A stretch of 64,000 bases of DNA. Source: Antitrichia curtipendula. Its lineage: Eukaryota > Streptophyta > Bryopsida > Hypnales > Leucodontaceae. The stretch covers positions 32,051,567 to 32,115,566 of the forward strand of contig OX579636.1 of the NCBI GenBank assembly GCA_951230915.1. The letters run 5' to 3'. The notes beneath the pieces were generated by a model, which searched no databases, was not told where the DNA came from, and was given only the letters and a program-made list of their open reading frames with translations. A program made the translations under genes and the position numbers. The stretch's first letter is position 1, and each line of letters begins with the position of its first letter. This document shows positions 1 to 11,000 of this stretch, piece by piece.

Positions 1-1842
1 GGTTACCGGACTGCTGCAACCATTTGTTGTGAACTGTTTCGGATAAGTTGCATGATGGCATGTCCGCCATTTGTTCTACACTTAAATCCTGAAAAAATAA
101 ACATAAAAACTGAGAATCAAGACAAATTCAAAGAAACAATGGAGATTGTCACAGTTTTTGTTTTGACAAATTAAAACAGTTTTGATCATTCCTATATGTA
201 GCCAAGTCTCCCCTTGGCGCCGAGGGGAACCTTGGCAACTATCTTTAGTGATGTACATTGCTTTCTAGTACCAAAATAATTACAAAAGCAAGTACAATGA
301 AATTGCATACCATTGTAGGATTGGTTACAACGGAACAATAGAAACTTTGATCACTCGTGGTAGAGGCCAAGGCTCCCCTCGTAGGCGAGGAGAGCCTCAC
401 CCACTACCTGGAGTGATCAAAATTTCTATCGACAAGTGATAATCACTCACAAAAAAACACTGTAATAGAAGGAAATTGGATTTAGAAGAAAGACATTATA
501 AGAGAAACCACATAGAGAAAAATACCATTTGCATGAAGCCACCCCATTGACGATATCGGAAATGCCAAAACGCAAGCCACAACTCTAGTTCCCGCATAGC
601 ATCTTCCGAGGCTGCTCCAGATGATAACCACCAGGATCGAAGCGCTAAGAATCGAGTCTCAGCTTCATCCATAGACTTGGAGTCCTTGTACTGCTTGCAG
701 AGACGAATATGTTGATGCTGCAAGTCCGGTTTGATGAGCTTCTGCATATGGCGATGCATGGACGTACTCCAGTGTAGAAGACAAGTTCGCTCACGATTCA
801 GCATTTCATCTTTTGTATTTCCAGTACCGTAAACAGTGCGAACGGCATTCCAATTTGCTTGTGCACTGTCCGCCATGAAGCCCTTGAAGTTTGTGTTCTC
901 CACGCCATTGAGTTTCATGACATTGTTCAATAACCTCCAAAAGATGCATTGAATCTCCGTGTCTTCAGATTGCATGTCACAGACAGCAATTGTCATGACC
1001 TTCCTACAGCCTGTGTCATAGACGTGGCAAGCCATTGTGGTCCAGTCTTTGACGCGTTTGACGTGATCAAACATGATCCATGCGTTCTCCAGATCTCCGT
1101 TGGGTTGCATGTGAGTGACCAAGTCCACTCCACTCCCTGGCCCTTCTACCAACATTTTAAACAAATAAACTTTTGCCTTTCCTTGACCGGGAAAGACACT
1201 GTCATGAATGTACTCAAATCTCAAATTCCGTTTCATATTCATGATGCTATCTATGACCCCACTTCTGCCACTAGTACGAAACGAAGAAATAACATTTCGT
1301 ATGTTAGGAGAACTAAGTATCTGGAACTTGTCCATCACATCCTCTAGCGAGTTCCCCCGCAACATTTCCTTAGGTCCTTCACCATTGTGTATGAGGTGAT
1401 TGTCTAGAAACGGTTTACTAGTTGCTAAGGCAATGGCAGAGTTGGTGGCACTAGGGGTTCTTGAAACCACGCCTGCAATGAGACTGGAAATCGTATCTGA
1501 AGACTCTCTACACATTCCTGATGCTACAGGATGCACGTGATTCCCTAAGTGAATGCATGCTCTAGTCAAGTGTGTAGTATCACCAAAAACGTAATATATT
1601 CTAGCACTACATGTACTAACGCAATGCGGCGGATATTTGCATATCTTGCATTGTAGAAATGAATCTTTCGGAGGGATCGTGCCAATATGAAATGGAGCAG
1701 GTGTATAACCACACCACTCAGTCTCATTCCGCTTCAAGGACCGCTTTAAGTAATCGCATTCGGAGTTGTCACATACAAGATGGCCTGCACAGGAAGATTT
1801 TCTAAACTTCAGGCCATCTTGGTTGTTGATATTGGACGTCAT
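1..1842 (-). CDS. GCM/WRKY-type zinc cluster + MULE-like transposase (partial, runs off left edge)
   Basis: The ATG at 1842 opens a 439-codon exon ending at 526 on a CAAATG|GTATTT donor. A second exon at 88-1 follows a TTTTTTCAG acceptor, stays in phase and continues off the window. Residues 18-104 form a Cys/His cluster (C18, C24, C29, C65, C68, C74, C78, C96, H98, H102, H104, ending HLGNHVHP), the pattern of WRKY-GCM1 zinc fingers that bind DNA in MULE-type transposases. From about residue 250 the protein follows the MULE DDE fold: a possible first Asp (D259 or D276), MTIAVCDMQSED, the second Asp in GFMADSAQANW (D325), then CLLHW matching the conserved CxxH. The 3' exon encodes a stretch with KWLQQSG. 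The likely role is cut-and-paste transposition in the nucleus, or a domesticated derivative. The gene is divergent from the ParB-methyltransferase gene. Superfamily assignment is fairly sure; activity cannot be judged. Confidence 0.72.
211..227. repeat. GGCGCC-centred palindrome in 3' intron of transposase gene
   Basis: A GC-rich palindrome cccttGGCGCCgagggg lies inside a wider inverted repeat (gccaag ... cttggc, about 201-236). Its core matches the palindromes repeated in intron 1 of the neighbouring ParB-methyltransferase gene. It sits in the intron between 89 and 525. Confidence 0.7.
339..429. repeat. 91-bp imperfect hairpin in transposase intron
   Basis: The left arm begins atagaaactttgatcactc (339-357) and the right arm is its near-perfect reverse complement (411-429, one mismatch). 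Inner parts also pair (aggctc with gagcct), and the loop itself contains a small ccctcg/cgagg palindrome. It could be a foldback or miniature element, or the stem of an intronic small-RNA precursor. Confidence 0.6.
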
Positions 1843-1851
1843 GGTACGACA

Positions 1852-2436
1852 CTATGCATGTCCATCGTATCGTTTATCCATGCCCTGTAAGTTCCCAGCA
1901 GCGGATGATGAAGATGAAACACGAAGAGAAGGCAACTCGAATAGTACATCTCCATCAAAATCTGCAGGAAGGTATTGCACCTTCTGATGGATGACTGAGT
2001 CGTAGTCTAACAAAGCAATTTCGTTTCTAGATCCACGAATCGTTGCTAGCTTCCGTAGGCATCCAACGATGCTAATTGCGGGTGTACTACTCGGATAAGT
2101 TGGCGGCCGAGAGTGACTGGACACAACAGGACTATTAGACGAAGTTCGATATATACCAGATGGTGTCTTCAAGACATCATCAGAGACTCTACTAGGAAGT
2201 GTTGCTTGAAGACCTAACTGGCCAGGAGACTCTCCCTCGGACTCACTAGATATATCTATGACCGGGTCAAGAGGTTCTTGCTTTACACAGACAAGTTGAA
2301 CAGGAGTATCAGCAATCGGAATATGATTGCGGTCAATAGTTTCTTCAATATCATGGTGGGAATCAGGCATGTTCACTGTAGAGTATTTAGACTGGCGAGC
2401 TAAAATCTCAGTGGAAGCTACTCTCACTTCAGACAT
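1852..2436 (-). CDS. Upstream in-frame segment of the transposase gene, Ser-rich regulatory-like region ending at TAG
   Basis: This 194-residue open segment from ATG 2436 is in exactly the same frame as the transposase ORF and is separated from its ATG by one TAG codon (1852-1854) and three sense codons. It is low-complexity and rich in Ser, Pro and acidic residues. Around residues 51-63 it has a consensus sumoylation site (VKQE) followed directly by a SUMO-interaction-like core (VIDIS) and an acidic Ser/Glu run. Either the TAG is a nonsense mutation in a longer transposase, or an intron removes it: a weak in-phase donor AAG|GTGCAA near 1979 could join to the acceptor GCATAG at 1852. No catalytic domain is recognised. 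Confidence 0.45.
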   Translation of the reverse strand: MSEVRVASTEILARQSKYSTVNMPDSHHDIEETIDRNHIPIADTPVQLVCVKQEPLDPVIDISSESEGESPGQLGLQATLPSRVSDDVLKTPSGIYRTSSNSPVVSSHSRPPTYPSSTPAISIVGCLRKLATIRGSRNEIALLDYDSVIHQKVQYLPADFDGDVLFELPSLRVSSSSSAAGNLQGMDKRYDGHA

Positions 2437-2448
2437 CAAACCGTAAGC

Positions 2449-2685
2449 TCAATAGCGCCCTCGATAAAGGTGCCAGATATGACCATCCTCAACCACTATT
2501 TTTGATATATAGACAGACTCTTTCAAGAAGCCAGAATCAGACATAACCTCTTCCTCAACATAGATACTGGATTGGACAAAACCGAAGCGAACATGAAGAA
2601 GATGTGAAGACACTACAACACATCCATCATCTCGAAGCGGAAGTACTAGTGGTATCTCGTGGCCATCCGCTCGAAGGGAGGCCAT
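2449..2685 (-). CDS. Further upstream in-frame segment, unknown protein, ending at TGA
   Basis: A 78-codon segment from ATG 2685 ends at TGA (2449-2451), again in the same frame as the two downstream segments; only four codons separate it from the next ATG. The sequence is of ordinary composition, with no membrane segment after the ATG, and I do not recognise a domain. It may be the true N-terminus of the transposase gene interrupted by a stop, a separate upstream ORF, or the first exon of a spliced transcript. The shared frame across about 2.2 kb favours one ancestral coding sequence. Confidence 0.3.
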   Translation of the reverse strand: MASLRADGHEIPLVLPLRDDGCVVVSSHLLHVRFGFVQSSIYVEEEVMSDSGFLKESVYISKIVVEDGHIWHLYRGRY

Positions 2686-2972
2686 TGTCCCAGAAAATGA
2701 GCACAACAATAACAGGAACAGTATCACAAAAAAACATTGACCTCAATGAAAGATTGAACTAAGGGATTGAACAAAACACACTACATGGATATATGAATGA
2801 CATCAAATTGAAATTCAAACCCCAAAGAGTAATGCGGCGTCATTACTTTCCCTCAATACAAAATACTGACAGTAATCCCGTAGTTAATGTACCTTAAACC
2901 GGCAATCAAATCGTTATTTATATTGTTAAGAGATGCGTCATTGCATACAACATTTGGATAATTGTCGCAGTA

Positions 2973-3661
2973 GGGGTGATTTAGCTTTAGATTGTAATAA
3001 CTATTGAAGAATAAGCCGTATGAAATTGAAAGTTTTACTGGAGATGGATCCCTTCAGTATAATCATATCCCTCATTATTCAAAAAATTACAAAATACATT
3101 CTTATATTTAAAAGTCAATTTAGCTAATTTGTCACATTTCGGCTTTAAGGGTATTAGTACTGTGTGACCAGCACATTAAGTGATCTAGACCTGAAATTTC
3201 TATGGTCTATTCCCACACTAGGAAGGCATGTTCCTACCAAGTGGATTTTAGAAGTATTTTATGTTATGTCCTCCACCTTTGTGAAAATAGAGCTCCCTTG
3301 CGCGTGCACTTTTGAACATACAATACGGTTCCAAGTTCATTCTTATATTGAAATCCCTACACCATAAAGTTATTCCAAATGGCTTATTCTTAGAATCTTT
3401 GAAAATTATGTTTCCAATCCTTTACAAATTAAAACGTCCAAGTATCTATTTTCTGTCGATTCTGCACTTTTCTATATCTCCTATTTAGAATTTTTTCTTA
3501 TGCTATTCTTTTCTAGGGCACCGTCTTCTTATCATAGTATACATTGTCCATATTATAAATATTATTATAAAAATGATATTCTATTTTATAGTACTCCCAA
3601 AAAAAGTCTGTAAACTGCCAAAGTGGAACAGAAATAGCAAGTCATTCCTGCAATCACCCAG
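2973..3661 (+). mobile_element. Diverged copy of a ~0.7-kb terminal-inverted-repeat element
   Basis: The stretch 3130-3661 aligns by eye in the same orientation with 31470-32002: shared order of tttagtact, gaaatttctatgg, attaaaacgtcc, tagaattttttctta and the terminal gcaatcaccc. The left end (ggggtgattt near 2973) fits the start of the other copy more loosely. No ORF of note. It occupies most of the gap between the transposase gene and the small spliced ORF. The remaining bases to 4088 show nothing recognisable. Confidence 0.45.
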
Positions 3662-4088
3662 AGAATACCTGTAAGTCTGGCTACCTAACTATTGCATGTG
3701 ACAAGGTTGAAGCCTATAATAAATTCTCTTTGATAATGTATCTAATTTTTTGGTGGCGCAATGAGATATGGACGATCATGTTACTGTTGCAATCTTATAT
3801 CCAAGGTACTACAGTCTACAAGTAATTTGAGAGAGCATTTATGGGTACACATTAGGTAAACCAATAAGAGTCGTTTCTGTTAATCTGCTATCATATGTAA
3901 GAATTTCTATATTGAATTAGACATTTACATGTGCTTGCGAAAATCAATGTTCTCATCGAAACGGCCATTACGTCTACAACATCAAGGCATTAGTCACAGT
4001 GCAACAACTATAGCAACCACTCAATGTCTCAAACGTTAAGCCCTCCTAGAGGATTCAAAATACCGTCGTGTGTCCATAATGATAAGTG

Positions 4089-4767
4089 ATGGACGGTGAA
4101 GCTCACATTCCATTCCATCTTGCTCAGTGTTATTCCAGATTATGTAGTGTTAGTCTTATGCTTACGCCAGATGGTCTAACCGATGGTGGTTCTGTGCATA
4201 GCTTTAGGAAGAAGAGGAAGAGTAGAAAACTCCTATACTCTTCAAGGAAAGAATTGCAGCGGTCAAGGAATAGAGGTTCTAAGGTTGATCTACTTTCTAA
4301 GTCGCTACCAATTGGAGACTCTACACACATTCAAATTCAAGAACGTGAACAAGCTGGTGTTCTCACAGACGGGAGTGAAGTGAAGGTAACGCACATTGTG
4401 GAGAAGCCGCCGAAGTATTCTACCTTGGAAGCAACGCCGTACAATTCAGTAAGTAAATCTCTCTCTGCACAACCTATGCAATGCTATTTCTTTTGTTTAT
4501 GATGAATTCTGGATTTGAACTATATGGTCCGTAGATAACGCGAAGCCAATGTTATCTCGATGTACCTTTGAATCATGGACTGATTACACTCAAGGTAATC
4601 AATTAACTTCCAGGCATTCTAAAAATCTATAAAATCTAATCCTTGATTTATTCTATTCAGTTTAACGTATAAGCATTACTGAAATGCCTGGGATATATAA
4701 TAATTCCATTTACCATATTTCACTAGAGACCTTACAAACTGGGACCGTATCGGACGGTCCAGTATGA
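4089..4767 (+). CDS. Candidate small three-exon gene, unknown product
   Basis: ATG 4089 opens 120 codons to a strong donor (CA|GTAAGT, exon end 4448). An exon at 4535-4594 between TCCGTAG and AAG|GTAATC adds exactly 20 open codons in phase. A last exon from 4729 gives 12 codons to TGA at 4765-4767. The predicted product is about 152 residues, basic in its first half, with a nuclear-localisation-like RKKRKSRKLL stretch near residue 40. No domain is recognised. It lies between two divergent genes, so it may be an accessory gene of the same element or a remnant. Three consecutive in-phase junctions argue against chance, but there is no homology support. Confidence 0.35.
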
Positions 4768-4875
4768 TCTTCACTAGACCCGCTCGTGTGCTGTTGAGAA
4801 TTATAAATGCAGTGGTTCAAATATGGTCCACGTCGTATATTTACGGTTCAGGGTGCAGATGACCTTACGGGATTT

Positions 4876-4889
4876 TGGGTTTAGGGTTA
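4876..4889 (+). promoter_or_regulatory. Telo-box-like motif upstream of ParB-methyltransferase gene
   Basis: A gggtttagggttaa stretch about 205 bp upstream of ATG 5093 matches the plant telo-box (AAACCCTAA complement), a cis element common in promoters of growth-related plant genes. Function here is inference. Confidence 0.35.
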
Positions 4890-5092
4890 AGGATCTCAAT
4901 ATAACTCACCGCAGAGAGTGACGCTGGTTTGCCAAGCCCCGCAAGACGGCACCGCCGCGAATACACTCTTGTGCGCAGCTTTGAATTACTCCATGCCGGT
5001 AGACTGTGCTTAGATAGGGTTTTGATTTCGAATGCACAGTTGATTGTTTGAGTACTTACCTAATTCGTGTTTCGTTGCACAAGCTCGAAGAA

Positions 5093-8000
5093 ATGGCGAG
5101 GAGACCCGCTACGAGAAGTGCAGCAATGGGGCTGCAGAGAAACAACGGAGATGGAAGCGGAAGCAACGATAACGCAGTTGAAGAAGTGGTGGCTGACATC
5201 GCGGCCTCTGCAACAGCTCCAGCCACTGAGGTATCTTTCCAAAACCCTTATTTCCAAATGTTGTGTCGTGACCGGAATTTTAGGCGCCGATTTGAAGAGG
5301 ACAGTGGCTTGTACATGATCAGTAACTGGAACTTGGGGTCGGTAGACAGATTGAGAAAATAAATTTACCTTATCGGGGCGGCCCTCGGGCGCCAAGCAGA
5401 ATTCGGATCAGCTGTGGCTTCGTAGCCTCAGCCCTCAACGCCGAGGGAAAAACCCACGCCCTAGTATTTAATCCAATGAACCCTGGATTTGAACACCTCT
5501 TGACTTCGTTACTCCAGCGTATCAGTTCATTGCGATTCAAATTTTTTTTTTGCTTCAGCGCCTAGGGGTTTGGTCTTCCAATTCCACTTCTCATTTCAGC
5601 AGTCACGACTAATTCCAACTACTTATTGATTTTAGAAATGCATTTGAGTTGGTCGGGGAAAGTAAGAAGGGCATCAAAGCATCCGGAGGAGGTCCCTTGA
5701 CGACATTTGAGGGTCTCGGAGGGCAAGGATAGAAAAATTTAATAGGCGATTTTCTACTGTTATGTTACAGTTAGTTTCTAGATAGGCAGCTCGTAGAGGA
5801 ATTGTTCATATCAATTGAAACTTGTCCGCCCCTTCCCATCGGCGCCGAGGGGAGGATCTCGGCCTACAGGTTTGACGTCCTATTTCTTAAGAATCTGATT
5901 ATCGGAGAACTAGAAATAACAATCTGCACCCTATAAACTCAGATTACGTTAATTCTGTTCCAAATGAAATGTGACTTTATATTGCGGTACGGTACCGTAT
6001 TAGTTTGTATATTTTTTTGAACGCAAGTAAGAGTTTCTCCCTGGTTCAAAAGGCTATATGTGAAACAGTAAGTGCCGAGGGATGTTGACGACTTCAATGG
6101 TTGCAAATTGTAAGACGCTTAGATTGTCGTGCCCCGCATTCCCGTGCCTCGCATTCCCGTGCATCGCGGTGTCGGTCCAAGAATTCCCAGATCAAAAAGT
6201 AACAGAACCTAATTGCCCTCGGCGCCGAGGGCAAGAGAATGGCAGATTGTCTTGATCTTCTCGTGTCGCCAGCACCTCATGACCAAATTTGGAGAGCGAA
6301 CTATTTCGTAAAAAAATTTAAATGGTCAGCCCTTGAGGTTCTCATTGGCGCCGAGGGTATGTCCAGTGTCTTGCCCGTTTGATCTGTTCTGGAAAGTTGC
6401 AGCTTTGTGTCTGTCGTAATGCTTGTGGACATTACTTAGTGACATGTAGAATATCTCGGGTTTTTGAGGTTTCTTCTTTCTTAAGCTATATGTTCAGGAA
6501 CATTCATGGCTTACTCCTCAATTTGCTCATTGTGAACACCATCTTATCAGATATTTCGTTGTAGTTAATCTCGGGTCAGGACGTATATGTATCCATCGGC
6601 GCCGAGGATAGGGGTGGGATGACATGGGGTTAATACAGTACATTAATATTAGTTTAACATCTTGTACAATCTATACTAGCTAATTCTCCACCTTCTAATA
6701 TCCTCGGTGTAGAAGCTGAACTCTATATTTGTTATTTTAGTCAATAGAGGACTACTGGTCTCGTACCCTCGGCGCCGAGGGTATGTGTGTTGTGAGTTCG
6801 TTCTAAACGTAGAACTATGGTAGGTCTTACAAGGGCATATGTAATTTCATTCATGAGTTCGCACTTCTTGTATGATCTTGAAATTCACGAAATACATTCA
6901 TCTACTTGGAGATTAGGAACGTTTCATCATACTGATTTAAGCAATTGAGTAAGTCGTAATCTGTGTAGTAATTCACTTAGGTTTGACATGCAGTTTATGA
7001 AGTAATGTTTTGTCTTATTTGAATTTAGCAGTGCCATTCTGGAAATTTGTGTTGTTGCGTTGTCCTTCCTGGGTATGAGAATAAAGGTAATTTGTCTATG
7101 CTTAATCTGCACCTATCCATTTGAATTTATCTCGGAACGTTATGGTGATGTAGTAGCTTGAAAGAAACTTCCTGCCCTGCGTTTAACAAAATGAGCTCCC
7201 GAACTTGGGGAAGGGATTTCTATCCCATGTTATCATTATAGCATATTCGGTACTGGCTAGCAGTTATTTCGACAAGTTCAATTTCGGGAATCCTTCTCTA
7301 TGATTAGATATTGATCTGAAGTGTTCTTCTTAGTACAGCCCTCGGCGCCGAGGATACTACTGTGGACATGAGGTCTTGACTGAATACTAACGGGATGAGC
7401 TGAATCTGTTTAATTGGATGTGTGTTCTAATTCGAATGATTCTCCAGTTCACCTCCATAGTTCTCGTGGTGACTGACTAATTTCATTTTGTAAGCAAGTT
7501 CTGGTTTTCCTAGCTAGATACTATTGTTTGGAAGTTGTAAATATTGTTTGGTTTTTTGTTTCAATTTCGTTGACCTCTATCTGTGGGGCTCTGCTCCAGG
7601 GTTTCCCTCGGCGCCGAGGGTAGTTGTTGGGCCGTCCAATTTGGTATCCTCTCATTCATATACTTCACTTTATCATTGCATTTTCTGTTTTCTATTCAGG
7701 TGGAGGCTTGTTTAGAACAAATGGAGACTCAATCTGTTTTAGAGCGTGTCACCTCTGGAGGTGGAGTTCCGAAGGGAAACTCAATTGACCAAGACATGGA
7801 AGAGACTGGAGAGGAGTACAAATCCGAGGACGCGTTTAGGAGAGCACAGAAAGTCAACTCCGTTGCGTCCATTGCCGAATTGAGATTAAAACCTCATTCC
7901 ATATCTCGGCTAAGGATCCCATTGTGCCATCTTGCTCCAATGCCAATGGTTAGGCATGCGCTTCAGTGTGATCTCACGAAATTGGAACAGGAGTTCGTGC

Positions 8001-11000
8001 ACGGCTACAGAGATGGATCGTGCGTTTTTTATGTGTCAGTTACTAACGAGCAGGGTGAGACTAAGCAGGTGTCTGATGCAGAAAAAGAGGCATGGGGACC
8101 ATTGTGGAATGAAGAAAACGAGATCGTCAACTCCCACCTCAATGCAACTCCAGGATTGCATCATTTTCAGAACTCCAAGTTCTTCGTCTGTGATGGTAAC
8201 CATAGACTGCTGTCATGGACTTCTTATATTAAGAAGCACCATGGCCTCGACAGAGATTGGCATATTTCTGTCGATTCCATAGTTCTTGAGATGAAGGGAA
8301 AGATCGGTGATGTCATGCACGCCATGCACGACATCAACAAGTAAGTTCATCATTTCATTGTATATTTTTTTGGTTGTCCTCTGTTATTATTTAGGTACAA
8401 TTTAACGACTTCATTTTATATTGCAGGCATACAGAAAATTCATTCATCAAGACTAGCCTTGTTCACACGTTGTATCGTGTTCGCAAGTACGGACTGTTGC
8501 CATTGGAGAAGTTCTTTGAGCACTTGAGTGACACCGAGATGACCCAGTGCCAAACAAATCTTCGAAAGAGTTGGTACTCGATGTCGGTTGAAGTCTTCAC
8601 ATCATTTATCTTCCGGGTAAGTAGAGTCATTCAACATAAGCTTTTTTTTGTTTTTCTATTGTATTTTGCTCAAAGCATTCTATATCGGAATTAACTTATG
8701 GTTATGTTGTTTCCAGTACGAGATAGCGGCAGCATCTGATGTTGCTGTTAGGCTCTACAAGGAAGAAACACCGGAGGAGGATCAGTTAGAGGAGGGCGTC
8801 TTGGCTGCTATGAAATTAGGTACAAAGGAAAAGACATCGAAATTGATTCAGAAGTTGGGGAAGTTAACAGCCGTTGCCAATCCCAATCTTGGAAACGAAT
8901 GGCTTCAAGAGGTATGACGACATTGCCTACAATCACATTTTTATGTTCTTCTCTTATCATATACTCCCTCTAACTCCATGTAACTTGTGCTTCAGATTGA
9001 GCGTCACTGGAGCTCCAACATCACTCCGGAAATGACCTTGGAGAAGTTGCAGTTGATTGCAACTTGCAACGTTAGCCGGGAACAAAAGGTGAAGTGGTTG
9101 CGTTGGTGGAATTCATCCATTCAAACCAGAGAAGCAAGGCGCTTTCCATTGAAGCCAGTAGGAGAGACTGAGTTAAGGTCCTTCTTGGCGAAGGCCTGCT
9201 GGTATGCAGGGGTAAGTACTTCCCTTTCATTTTTTCTATTATTTAATCATATCATTGTCGTATTATGTAGTGCATGACGTTGTGAAATGCTGATTGCAAC
9301 GGAATCTTGCATTGTTTGCATATGTCTAATTACCTCATATGATTGCACAGATTGAAGAGGTGGGAATTGAAATGTTCGATAACATTGTGAAGAAGGACCA
9401 GCTCACGTTGTCAATGGACTCTCCCCAAGAGCCTGACAACTTTGCAGATTATATTGAGGCATGGAGAATTCGAGTCTGGGACCATGCATTCTTGACTCAG
9501 TTCCGAGGACACGATGTCTTCAGGAAGTCGGATGACTTTAGAAAACACAAAGGCTCCGATCTTGTTGTCAAACGTGCAGTTTACCGGTACGACTTCCATT
9601 TCGTGTTGTCACTGCGGTATGCTTATTTAGACTTGTCAATTTCTGACCTTGAGGCAATATTCCTTCTCACTTTCTGTACTTTGTACAGGTATTTTAAATA
9701 TGAGCTGCTACCAAAGGGAGCAATCGCAAAGCGTGACCTACCTCCTTTTCTTGGAACGTGGCTAGATGTCTCTTCCGAGCACTGCATGTTTTCACCGGCG
9801 CAGTTGCGTTGGTGGACGAGTTCGCACCTCAAATCCGGTGCATGGTATTTAGATTGTCCACCGGAGTTCACGCCGCTGCCTGAAGAGCACATCAAGCAGG
9901 CGATCAACTCTCATGAGGTCGTCGCAGAATTTGATGAGTTTGCCGACCTTGATGATGATGCGAAGGCCAAAGCTATTAAGCGGAGAGAGGAGTCTGACAA
10001 GAAGATTGCATTGAAGAACTTGGAGGCGGTGGACAAGGCCAAGGAGAAGATCACCAGGAAAGCACAAAAACTTGTTGAGACAGAGAATGCACCAGCAACG
10101 GAGAAGACCAAGGGGAAGAAGGCAAGGGAGCAAATTCCGCCTTCATCATCAAAAGATGAGGGCTCCCAGCACCAGCGTTCTGTCTCGCGTGGCACCAAGC
10201 GTGATGCTCAATATGCTTCCCTCAGTGAAGAGGGAATGCAGCATGGGCCATCAGCTGTGGAATATCTCAATGACTCAGAGATTTCCATCTCTGAGTTCAT
10301 TGTCAATTACTCTCTTGCAAATGTAATTGCTGATCCTCTGTCCAAGGTGTATAGTGACATCCTAGATTTCATTGATAAGGTTAGCAGTTATACATGCCTT
10401 TCACCTTTTTTTGTGATTTGGTTCTTGAGCTTTATTACTCTGTTTTGAGCTTCAGTCGTCTAACCTTTAAAAATCTGTTGCAGCACAAAGGGGACAAGCA
10501 GCGCTTCTTCAAAGGAGCCAGAAGTGATAAACCGCGGATTGACCTGATTATTGCAGACATGCCAGAGGGTTTGCCGGTCCCAAATTTGTCGATGCCTGCA
10601 ACCAGCGTTCCAAAGTGGAATATGGACACACCTTCTTGGTTAGAGGCAATTTTTGAGTTTGCGGATGGTCATCTGCAGGATGATGGAGCTCTAATCGTTA
10701 TTTATCCCTTGAGGGCCATTACGAAGGCTACTATTTTGAAGTATGGTAGTACATACTCTTTTGAGAAGATGAAAGACTGGTGGGGAATGAATTGGTTACA
10801 TCTAGCCTTGCCTGTTTCTACTTCAAGAACGGTATATTCATTATGCATTTCGATTTCAAACTCAGTTATTTCCTATTATTGTTTTTGGGTGAAGTCAATT
10901 TCCTTAATAGTTCAATTTTGGCATTGTCAGTTCTACCGCAATGTACTTTATGTTTCCCGTTATTTTTGAATTGTATGCCTCTACATATTTCAGTCTATAA

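Larger units (their letters stand above)
5231..7699 (+). other. Intron 1 of the ParB-methyltransferase gene, rich in GGCGCC palindromes
   Basis: This 2469-bp intron (donor GAG|GTATCT, acceptor TATTCAG) is far longer than the gene's other introns (about 80-300 bp). It contains seven intact ctcGGCGCCgag-type cores and at least two degenerate ones, on unrelated flanks. No substantial ORF or second coding domain is seen; a run-on reading of exon 1 stops at 5362. Confidence 0.75.

Noticed and set aside
949..1399. Plus-strand frames inside the transposase exon
   Set aside because: Shadow frames opposite a minus-strand coding exon with recognisable domain motifs.
9623..10198. Minus-strand frames opposite exon 7 of the ParB-methyltransferase gene
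   Set aside because: Shadows of a Lys/Glu-rich coding region; composition (Leu/Cys/Ser rich) is the expected antisense pattern.
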